Source: Desulfuromonadaceae bacterium
Lineage (GTDB): Bacteria > Desulfobacterota > Desulfuromonadia > Desulfuromonadales > UBA2294
DNA length: 20,736 nt
Reading direction: 5' to 3'
NCBI GenBank assembly: GCA_024636225.1
Contig: JAGXHN010000043.1
Span: 1 to 20,736 of the forward strand
The position numbers were made by a program, and so were the translations under genes. This document shows positions 7,028 through 14,816 of this stretch, one piece after another; the stretch's first letter is position 1, and each line of letters begins with the position of its first letter. The notes below the pieces were generated by a model that saw only the letters and a list, made by a program, of their open reading frames with translations, made no database searches and was not told the origin of the DNA.

Positions 7028-7947
7028 ACTGTTTTCCCCTTGGCAGCTTTAACGGTTTTGTACTCATCCCAGAATATCAACAACGGACTCGCCACAAAGA
7101 TCGATGAATAGGTTCCGATCAAAACACCGACCAGAAGAGCAAAAGCAAAGTTATGAATCACGCCGCCACCGAGTACAAACAGAGAGAGGACAACCAGAAG
7201 TGTCGTACCGGAGGTCAGGATGGTTCGGGAGAGCGTTTCATTGATACTTCGATTGATGATCACCGGAAATTTTGATTTTGACAACGTCCCCATATTTTCG
7301 CGAATCCGGTCATAGACAATAATCGTATCGTTCAGAGAATAGCCGATAATCGCCAGAAAAGCGGCAATGATCGGGAGATCGATCTCTTTGCCAAATAGAG
7401 AAAAAACACCGAGGGTGATCGCGACATCGTGAATCAGAGCAATGATTGCGCCAACGGCGAAACGGAATTCAAACCGCAGGGTGATGTAGATCAGGATCCC
7501 GATCATGGCATAAACAACAGCCATGATCCCCTTTTCACGCAGATCTTTTCCGACCTGCGGCCCGACCATCTCGCTCCGGCGAATTTCGACCGTCCCGGCA
7601 CCGAACTGACTCTCCAGAGAGCTCGATATCTGGTTCGAAATGTCTTTCAGTTCGGCACTCGACGACTGCGCCCGGATCAGAAACTCATTTGACTCATCAC
7701 CAAAACTCTGTACGACCAACCCACCCAATGCCATATCTTTAAGGGCATCCTTGATCGTGGCGGAGCTCGCATCCGCATCAATTTTTACCTGGACCAGTGT
7801 CCCCCCGACAAAATCGATGCCGTAGTTCGGGCCACCCTGAATCACCAGAGAGCCGATACTGATCAATAGCAGCAGCGCCGAGAAGAGAACAGCCAGTTTT
7901 CTTTTGCCGACAAAATCAAGATTTATGTCAGATTTAATCAGTTGCAT
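7024..7947 (-). CDS. secF: Protein translocase subunit SecF
   Basis: This 307-aa inner-membrane protein fits SecF. It has TM1 at about residues 17-36, the conserved YGIDFVGGT motif at 42-50, a periplasmic domain, then five C-terminal membrane helices with the RND-like signature around IGYSLNDTIIVYDRIREN. Together with SecD and YajC it uses the proton gradient to help pull preproteins out of SecYEG on the periplasmic side. The start has AGGAGA about 8 nt upstream. It lies 9 nt after secD and overlaps the next gene (TPR) by 4 nt. Confidence 0.97.
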   Translation of the reverse strand: MQLIKSDINLDFVGKRKLAVLFSALLLLISIGSLVIQGGPNYGIDFVGGTLVQVKIDADASSATIKDALKDMALGGLVVQSFGDESNEFLIRAQSSSAELKDISNQISSSLESQFGAGTVEIRRSEMVGPQVGKDLREKGIMAVVYAMIGILIYITLRFEFRFAVGAIIALIHDVAITLGVFSLFGKEIDLPIIAAFLAIIGYSLNDTIIVYDRIRENMGTLSKSKFPVIINRSINETLSRTILTSGTTLLVVLSLFVLGGGVIHNFAFALLVGVLIGTYSSIFVASPLLIFWDEYKTVKAAKGKTV

Positions 7948-7956
7948 GCTGTTCTC

Positions 7957-9555
7957 CTATATACTGAATTTCCTGGCTTTACCCTGCGCCAGGAAAAAAT
8001 CAAAGATAAGTCGCGAAACAAAGACAGCTGTAAACAGAGAACAGAGGATCCCGATCGACAGCGTAACAGCAAACCCTTTGACCGGACCGGTGCCGAACTG
8101 AAACAGAACCACCGCAGCGATCAATGTGGTAATATTGGCATCGACGATGGTTCGAAACGCCTTGCCGAAGCCGGATTCCAGGGCAATGGCTGCGGGACGG
8201 CCACTGCGCAGCTCCTCACGAATTCGCTCGAAAATCAGGACATTCGCATCGACCGCCATTCCGATGGTCAGAACAATCCCGGCAATCCCCGGCAGGGTCA
8301 GCGTCGCCCCGAGCAGTGAGAGCAGGGCAAGAATGAAAATCAGGTTACAGATTAAGGCAATATTGGCAACCAGACCGGAAAGACGATAATAAAAAAGCAT
8401 CGCCCCAACCACCAGAAGGGCGCCAACCAGAACCGACATGACTCCCTTGTCAATGGAGTCCTGTCCGAGGGACGGTCCGACCGTCCGGTTTTCAAGGATC
8501 TCTACCGGTGCCGGGAGCGATCCTGAACGAAGAACAATAGCGAGATCCGTCGCTTCCTGTTCAGTGAAACTGCCACTGATCTGCGCCGAACCACCGCCGA
8601 TGCGATCCTGAATAACCGGCGCCGAATGAACCGTATCATCCAGAACAATCGCCATCCGCCGTCCCTTGTTGGCACCGGTGATCTGTTCAAACCGTTTGGC
8701 ACCAGCCGCATCAAACTGAATACTGACGTACGGGTCGTTAAACTGACTGCTGATGCGTACCCGGGCGTCGGTCAGATATTCTCCGGTCAGAGCGGTGCGA
8801 CTTTCGACCACAATCGGTGTCTCGGTCTTGACTCCGGTTCGCGAATCGACCTGTTCCATATAGAGTAACTGGCCATTACGCGGCAGGTTCCCCTTGATCG
8901 CTTCCTGTGGATCGGCATCATCGAGAACCATCTTGAACTCCAGGCGCGCCCGCCGACCAATCAGATCGATCGCACGCTTCGGATCATCGATCCCCGGCAG
9001 CTGAATCAGGATCCGGTTTCCCGCCTGCCGCTGCAGCACCGGCTCACCAACACCAAATTCATCGATGCGACTGCGCAGGGTCTGCAGAGCCTGGCGGATC
9101 GCCAGCTCCCTGGTTGCTTCGATTTCAGCATCGCTGAGTCGGTAGTTTTTCTGGACATACCCCCCTTCCGTCTCAAGCGTCATCGGCTCAAGATTTCCGA
9201 AGGTCTCTTTCATTAAATTATCGAGAGTAGATCCGGCTTCGTCGTCATAAACCGTAACGACGATACGCTCGCCCGCTATACGCTCAACCCGCTTGTAAAT
9301 GATATCCTTTTCACGCATCTGGTCTTCGATCTGATCGGCGATCCCGTCGAGATGACTCTCAACCGCCTTCTCCACAACAACACCGAGAACCAGATGTATC
9401 CCCCCCTGCAGATCGAGCCCTTTCTGAATCGGCGAAAAGGTATCGGTCCACCAGGCTGGAAGACTTTTATTGAAAAAGGTCGGCGCCAGCGACACCAACG
9501 CAAAAACGAGACAGATCAGGACGAATAGTCCTCGCCACTTGATACTTCCTGACAT
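7957..9555 (-). CDS. secD: Protein translocase subunit SecD
   Basis: The protein is 532 aa. TM1 is at about residues 8-27, followed by the diagnostic GLDLQGGIHLVL (46-57). A large periplasmic region includes the P1-type segment with LEFKMVL. A C-terminal block of membrane helices contains GMAVDANVLIFERIREEL, the RND-type signature shared with SecF. It is the partner of SecF in proton-driven protein export. A GGAG lies 13 nt before the ATG, a rather long spacing, but the N-terminus (cytosolic MSGSIKWR then a helix) looks right. It sits between yajC (44 nt upstream) and secF (9 nt downstream), the standard order. Confidence 0.97.
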   Translation of the reverse strand: MSGSIKWRGLFVLICLVFALVSLAPTFFNKSLPAWWTDTFSPIQKGLDLQGGIHLVLGVVVEKAVESHLDGIADQIEDQMREKDIIYKRVERIAGERIVVTVYDDEAGSTLDNLMKETFGNLEPMTLETEGGYVQKNYRLSDAEIEATRELAIRQALQTLRSRIDEFGVGEPVLQRQAGNRILIQLPGIDDPKRAIDLIGRRARLEFKMVLDDADPQEAIKGNLPRNGQLLYMEQVDSRTGVKTETPIVVESRTALTGEYLTDARVRISSQFNDPYVSIQFDAAGAKRFEQITGANKGRRMAIVLDDTVHSAPVIQDRIGGGSAQISGSFTEQEATDLAIVLRSGSLPAPVEILENRTVGPSLGQDSIDKGVMSVLVGALLVVGAMLFYYRLSGLVANIALICNLIFILALLSLLGATLTLPGIAGIVLTIGMAVDANVLIFERIREELRSGRPAAIALESGFGKAFRTIVDANITTLIAAVVLFQFGTGPVKGFAVTLSIGILCSLFTAVFVSRLIFDFFLAQGKARKFSI

Positions 9556-9599
9556 AGCGGTTTGTCACTCCAATAGAAATTAAAAAAACGGTCGGTAAA

Positions 9600-9938
9600 T
9601 TATTCACTCTTCTCATCGGTCGATTTTTGGCCGCCGACGATTGAGGAGCGATTGAATTTAACTTTGACGCCAGCTGCAATTTCAACGGTGACAATCGCAT
9701 CCTGCAGTGCGACAATTTTACCGTGGACCCCCCCTGCGGTGACAACCGGATCACCGATCGACAGACTCTCTATCAACTGTTTGTGGGCCTTGGCACGCTT
9801 TGATTGCGGACGAATCAAAAGAAAATAGAAGATCGCCCCCATAGCAACCAGCATGATAATGCTTTCATAGCCACTGCCACCACCCACGGCAGTCTCTGCT
9901 GCGTGAGCATCCGTAATAAAAAGATTCATCAGATTCAT
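9600..9938 (-). CDS. yajC: Preprotein translocase subunit YajC
   Basis: The 112-aa protein has one membrane helix (about residues 26-42) followed by the hallmark FYFLLIRPQSKRAKAH. A small conserved domain follows with GDPVVTAGGVHGKI and a basic/polar tail. YajC associates with SecDF and the YidC insertase. AAGGAGA 8 nt before the ATG supports the start. The order tgt-yajC-secD-secF is the widely conserved one. Somewhat unusually, the N-terminus has a short extension (MNLMNLFITDAHAAE) that resembles a weak signal segment; this is common among delta-proteobacterial YajC proteins as I recall. Confidence 0.95.
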   Translation of the reverse strand: MNLMNLFITDAHAAETAVGGGSGYESIIMLVAMGAIFYFLLIRPQSKRAKAHKQLIESLSIGDPVVTAGGVHGKIVALQDAIVTVEIAAGVKVKFNRSSIVGGQKSTDEKSE

Positions 9939-9983
9939 TCTTGTTTCTCCTTTTTGTAGATAAGATCAACTGTTGCGATTGAT

Positions 9984-11111
<1,128 letters not shown>

Positions 11112-11126
11112 TCATTCTACATAGAG

Positions 11127-12161
11127 CTACTGAATAAACATGCAATCCCCGTAGCTGAAAAAGCGAAAACGTTCACGTACCGCCTGCTCATAAGCAGACA
11201 AGACGAACTCTTTACCGGCAAAAGCTGAAATTAACATGAGCAGCGTTGACCGTGGAAGATGAAAATTTGTCAATAAGGCATCGATGACCTTGAATGTGTA
11301 GCCGGGACGAATAAAAATTTGTGTGGTTGCCGTACCGCTCAGAACTTTATTCTCAAGCGACGAGAAAGCCGACTCCAATGCTCGTGCCACTGTGGTTCCG
11401 ACCGCGACAATACGACGACCATCGTCACGAGCGCGATTCAGGCTCTGAGCCGTCGACTCTGAAATCGTGTACTCTTCTGCATGCATCTGATGCTCAGAAA
11501 CATTATCAGTACGAATCGGTAAAAAAGTTCCGAGACCAACATGCAGCGTGAGAAACAGAATATCAACCCCTGCCCGGCGTAAATTATCGAGATAGGGCTG
11601 ACTGAAGTGAAGTCCGGCGGTCGGTGCCGCAAGCGCTCCGGCATTACGGGCAAAGACAGTCTGATAACGATCCCGATCTTCAGCTTCCGGTTCACGTTCG
11701 ATATAGGGTGGTAAAGGGATCCGGCCAACGCGATCCAAAGCCTCGGAGACGACACCCGGCGCAGTAAAAACCAGATATTTAAGCGGCTCATCGCCACCGG
11801 TGAGAACCGTCCCCTCCAGTCCGTCGGAGAAGATGAGTCGCGCCCCGGGTTTGACTGTTTTTGAACTTTTGGTCAGACAGGCCCAAATCTCTTCTGCACC
11901 GGTAAGGCGTCGAACCAGAAAAACTTCAATTCGTCCACCGGTCTCTTTTTTTCCGATCAGACGGGCAGGAATCACCTGCGTATCATTTAAAACAAGCAGG
12001 TCACCACGTTGCAGGTTTTCATTCAGATCAGAGAACTGACCTAAACGTACCGATTCATCGGCCCGATTCAGCATCATCATACGTGATGCGGTTCTCACTT
12101 CGGCCGGTTTCTGAGCGATCAGTTCCGCAGGGAGCTCAAAATCAAATTCAGACAAAAACAT
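11127..12161 (-). CDS. queA: S-adenosylmethionine:tRNA ribosyltransferase-isomerase
   Basis: The 344-aa protein matches QueA in length and motifs: FDFELPAELIAQ at the start, LNDTQVIPARL (58-68), APTAGLHF near residue 180, and LTNFHLPRSTLLMLISAFAG near the C-terminus. It transfers the ribosyl part of S-adenosylmethionine to preQ1-modified tRNA, giving epoxyqueuosine. It appears to be the first gene of the queA-tgt-yajC-secDF run, since the upstream same-strand gene (DUF2065) ends 83 nt away. No strong ribosome binding site is visible before the ATG. The only promoter-like string in the gap, TTGACT near 12225-12230, lacks a good -10 partner. Confidence 0.97.
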   Translation of the reverse strand: MFLSEFDFELPAELIAQKPAEVRTASRMMMLNRADESVRLGQFSDLNENLQRGDLLVLNDTQVIPARLIGKKETGGRIEVFLVRRLTGAEEIWACLTKSSKTVKPGARLIFSDGLEGTVLTGGDEPLKYLVFTAPGVVSEALDRVGRIPLPPYIEREPEAEDRDRYQTVFARNAGALAAPTAGLHFSQPYLDNLRRAGVDILFLTLHVGLGTFLPIRTDNVSEHQMHAEEYTISESTAQSLNRARDDGRRIVAVGTTVARALESAFSSLENKVLSGTATTQIFIRPGYTFKVIDALLTNFHLPRSTLLMLISAFAGKEFVLSAYEQAVRERFRFFSYGDCMFIQ

Positions 12162-12244
12162 TGTACTGCAACACCGCCCTTCCCCCTGAAAAATCTGGAC
12201 AACTCAACCATAAACACCCTGTAAAGTCAATCTGTTTTAACCCT

Positions 12245-12430
12245 TTATCGCGTAGCAAGATAGACGACGAGCAGGCCGATCCCCATCATGACAAACCCGT
12301 AGAGTCGTAACTGTTGAGCGGACAGCGACTGAATCTGTGACATGAATTTTTTTGTCTTTTCAGGCGATAAAAACCAGGGGATCCCCTCAATAATCAGTAC
12401 CACACCGACAACCATCAATAAAAAACTCAC
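12245..12430 (-). CDS. DUF2065 family small membrane protein (YjeT-like), GTG start
   Basis: The frame is open from an ATG at 12523 (92 aa), but I prefer the GTG at 12430. GAGGTG lies a few bases before it, and the product is then 61 aa, very close to the usual length of this family. The extra 31 residues of the long form are polar and unlike the family. The protein has two hydrophobic helices (about residues 4-16 and 44-59) with IIEGIPWFLSPEK between them, typical of DUF2065. It should be a small inner-membrane protein; its function is unknown. It reads in the same direction as queA, 83 nt ahead of it, so it may share that transcript. Confidence 0.8.
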   Translation of the reverse strand: MSFLLMVVGVVLIIEGIPWFLSPEKTKKFMSQIQSLSAQQLRLYGFVMMGIGLLVVYLATR

Positions 12431-12453
12431 AACCGACACCTCAAACCTGTAAA

Positions 12454-12482
12454 ATGACTTGGCAGTTATCTTGCTATATAAA
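12454..12482 (+). promoter_or_regulatory. Candidate sigma-54 (overlapping sigma-70-like) promoter for the HD-GYP/GGEEF operon
   Basis: TTGGCAGTTATCTTGCT at 12459-12475 has GG and GC exactly 10 nt apart. It matches 11 of the 13 fixed or restricted positions of the sigma-54 pattern YTGGCACGNNNNTTGCW. Overlapping it, ATGACT (12454-12459) and TATAAA (12477-12482) are 17 nt apart and could act as a sigma-70 promoter (4 of 6 and 5 of 6). Either would start near 12487 and give a leader of about 247 nt. The site also lies just upstream of the DUF2065 coding start on the other strand. The two readings cannot be separated by sequence. Confidence 0.4.
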
Positions 12483-12603
12483 ATCGTCTCCTTTGTGATC
12501 AGAGATTTTTTATATTGATTCATCCCCTCTGGAACGGATGAAATAAACCATCAAGGTCATTAAAATACAACTGTTTTTACTGGCAACAACAGACCCGGTC
12601 ATG

Positions 12604-12622
12604 ATACTCAAAAGAGGAGTAT
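12604..12622. promoter_or_regulatory. Perfect inverted repeat, possible operator
   Basis: ATACTC (12604-12609) and GAGTAT (12617-12622) are perfect inverted arms separated by 7 nt. The whole dyad is 19 bp, a common size for a dimeric repressor or activator site. It lies 112 nt before the HD-GYP start, downstream of the candidate promoter. The regulator is unknown, and one such dyad can occur by chance. Confidence 0.3.
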
Positions 12623-12660
12623 GCGACAGCGTCAAAAACTCATTACGTTATATCGAGAAA

Positions 12661-12702
12661 CCTCACATCGTCTGTAAGTCTAATAACGGACTCGTTGTGA
12701 GG
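12661..12702 (+). promoter_or_regulatory. Structured leader hairpin before the HD-GYP gene
   Basis: CCTCACA (12661-12667) pairs with TGTGAGG (12696-12702). Inside, GTCTGT (12670-12675) pairs with ACGGAC (12686-12691) with one G-U pair, leaving a 10-nt loop and a 2x4 internal loop. The hairpin ends 31 nt before the HD-GYP ATG, which has no ribosome binding site of its own. It is not followed by a T run, so it is not an intrinsic terminator. It could affect mRNA stability or ribosome access, or bind a protein. Confidence 0.4.
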
Positions 12703-12733
12703 ACAACAAAACCGAGTGTAATCGAAACAATCC

Positions 12734-14815
12734 ATGGATTCCATTAAATTCAAACTACTGGGCCTGATTGCAGCCATTGTGTTAGTAATGACTGTCGTCA
12801 CCATAGGGTTCAACCTGAACACCCAGAAATCGATGCTCTCGCGCTTTGCGGCGCAAAATGCCCACGTCCTTTCCGAAACCATCCACAACAGTATTATTTC
12901 AAGTATGCAATCCGGTCGAAACTCCGAGGTCATCCATGTTTTCGAACAGATAGAGAAAGAGGCGGCCATCGATTCAATCAGAATCTTTGACCCGGCAGGC
13001 CGGATTCTCATCTCTACAGATTCGGCTGAGACGGGCGATCTGATCCCCTCTTCCCAGCTCCTCGCATTTCGTTCCAACAAGATGACTTTTATCGAAAACG
13101 AGGGTAAATCCGACTATCTGACAGCACTCAAGCCGATCCCCAACATGGACTCCTGTCACTCATGTCACGGTGCAGACAAAGTCCTTCTCGGAATTCTGAA
13201 TGTTCGTCTTTCACTCCAGATTCTCGAAGAGTTGCAACAGAGCGGCAGCGCTACAACCATTTACTCATCGGCTGCCATGTTTCTGCTCATGTTTCTGGCT
13301 CTTTCAACATTTGTTATCATTTATATCGAAAAACCGCTTCGCAAGATTATCTCTGCCATGGACCAGGTCGAAAACGGTCGATTCGAGGCGGCCGAAACAA
13401 ACCTTTCGGGTTCCACTGAAATGGAGCAGTTGAGCTTCCGTTTCAATAATATGATCAAGCGATTACAGGGGCTGATCGGAACAACCATCGAAAATGAGCG
13501 CGCGCTCGCCATCAGCCATCAGAAATTGGCGCATCATGAAGAGATTGAGCAGATGAACCAGACCCTGGAGGAGAGATTAAAAGAGATCGAATTTCTCAAT
13601 ATCTCCATGGAAGAACGCATAGAAGAGATCGAAGAAGCCAACTTCAAGATTGCCGACCTCGCCAGCGAACTCGAAGGGAAGAACACAACACTGGAAAAAA
13701 CCGTTGAACGCCTCTCGGCTCTGTACAAAATGGGACTGGCGACCAACTCTATCATGGAAGTTGAACAGCTGTTTGATCTTCTCCTGGAGAAGACGATGGA
13801 GACCATTGAGGCAGAATTCGGTTATATCCTTTTGCTGAATCGCGAAACCAGAAATTTTCAAGTGGTTGGTGTTAAAGGGCTCCCTAATGATGAAGAGTTG
13901 CTCCATGCAACAATCCCTTTGCAACCCGGCGGGATCTCTTACTGGGTCGTTCTCAACGCAGAGCCTCTTCTGATCCAGAATGTGCAGGATTCAAAAGAAT
14001 TCAACACCAGCAGTCTGCTCGGGTTTGATCGCGAATCGGTTGTCTGTGCTCCTTTGATCATAAAAGATGAAATTATCGGCACGATTACCATGTCGAATAA
14101 ACGTGATAAAACACCGTTCAGCAACGACGACATGAGCTTGCTGAACACCATTGCCGCTCAGGCGAGTGTCGGAATCAACAACTCACGACTCTATGAAGAA
14201 CAACAAAAAACCTACCTCAACACCGTCCATGCTCTGGTCACGGCGATTGAAGCGAGTGATACCTACACTCGTGGCCACTCCGAACGTGTGACACGTTATT
14301 CCGTCGCCCTTGGACAAAAGATGGGGTTGGATAATGATGCGCTTAACCGCCTGGAACAGGCGGCTATCCTGCATGACATCGGCAAGATCGGCATTGCCCT
14401 CCCCTTGCTGCACAAACAGGGAAATCTGGACAGCGAGGATATGGAGATACTGCGTCAACACCCGGCAATCGGCGCGCATATTCTCCAACCGGTCGGATTT
14501 TTACAAGCGGCACGAAAGATTGTTCTGCAGCATCACGAACGTTTTGACGGTACGGGATATCCGCACTGCATCTCAGGGGATGAAATCCTGATTGAGTCGC
14601 GGATTATTGCCGTAACCGATACCTATGATGCCATGACTTCAGACCGACCCTATCGTAACGCTCTCTCGCACAGCGTGACCATCGAAGAGATTCAGTCATG
14701 TGCCGGGACACAATTTGATCCCGAAATCACGGCGCAGTTTATTGCTCTGTGTAACGACAAAAACTGGTTCAACGCCAATATAGCTCTCCAGACACGTGCT
14801 GAAGAGGAGTTATAA
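12734..14815 (+). CDS. Membrane HD-GYP c-di-GMP phosphodiesterase with haem-c periplasmic sensor, HAMP and GAF domains
   Basis: The 693-aa protein reads, in order: TM1 (about 7-26); a periplasmic sensor of about 145 residues containing CHSCH at 141-145, a CxxCH covalent haem-c site, followed by LLGILNVRLS; TM2 (about 176-197); HAMP (about 198-250); a long coiled coil (about 255-330); a GAF domain (about 335-485); and an HD-GYP domain (about 495-685). The HD-GYP motifs are intact: His547-Asp548 in LHDIGK and HHERFDGTGYP at 600-610. It should hydrolyse c-di-GMP in the cytoplasm under control of a redox- or ligand-sensing haem outside the membrane. Haem-c sensor domains of this kind are known from Geobacter chemotaxis receptors. 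No ribosome binding site is seen at the ATG; an upstream in-frame stop at 12719-12721 limits alternatives. A diguanylate cyclase follows one base later. Confidence 0.92.
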   Translation: MDSIKFKLLGLIAAIVLVMTVVTIGFNLNTQKSMLSRFAAQNAHVLSETIHNSIISSMQSGRNSEVIHVFEQIEKEAAIDSIRIFDPAGRILISTDSAETGDLIPSSQLLAFRSNKMTFIENEGKSDYLTALKPIPNMDSCHSCHGADKVLLGILNVRLSLQILEELQQSGSATTIYSSAAMFLLMFLALSTFVIIYIEKPLRKIISAMDQVENGRFEAAETNLSGSTEMEQLSFRFNNMIKRLQGLIGTTIENERALAISHQKLAHHEEIEQMNQTLEERLKEIEFLNISMEERIEEIEEANFKIADLASELEGKNTTLEKTVERLSALYKMGLATNSIMEVEQLFDLLLEKTMETIEAEFGYILLLNRETRNFQVVGVKGLPNDEELLHATIPLQPGGISYWVVLNAEPLLIQNVQDSKEFNTSSLLGFDRESVVCAPLIIKDEIIGTITMSNKRDKTPFSNDDMSLLNTIAAQASVGINNSRLYEEQQKTYLNTVHALVTAIEASDTYTRGHSERVTRYSVALGQKMGLDNDALNRLEQAAILHDIGKIGIALPLLHKQGNLDSEDMEILRQHPAIGAHILQPVGFLQAARKIVLQHHERFDGTGYPHCISGDEILIESRIIAVTDTYDAMTSDRPYRNALSHSVTIEEIQSCAGTQFDPEITAQFIALCNDKNWFNANIALQTRAEEEL

Positions 14816-14816
14816 T

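Larger units (their letters stand above)
12431..12733. other. 303-nt intergenic region before the c-di-GMP gene pair
   Basis: This gap separates the leftward DUF2065 gene from the rightward HD-GYP gene. It is AT-rich and holds a candidate plus-strand promoter near its left end, a perfect 6-bp-arm dyad and a longer hairpin near its right end (listed separately). An in-frame stop at 12719-12721 shows that the HD-GYP protein cannot start further upstream. I looked for c-di-GMP or cGAMP riboswitch (GEMM) core motifs and did not see them. I found no small gene with a credible ribosome binding site. Confidence 0.6.

Noticed and set aside
12162..12244. TTGACT near 12225-12230 as a promoter for the queA operon
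   Set aside because: At 16-18 nt spacing the -10 positions are poor (3 of 6 at best), so I did not list it as a feature.
12575..12596. A second sigma-54-like site beginning CTGGCAACAACAG
   Set aside because: The GC element is missing at the required 10-nt spacing from the GG.
12524..12733. A c-di-GMP or cGAMP (GEMM) riboswitch in the leader of the HD-GYP gene
   Set aside because: This would suit the gene's function, but the conserved GEMM core and tetraloop-receptor motifs are not present; only a simple two-part hairpin is seen.
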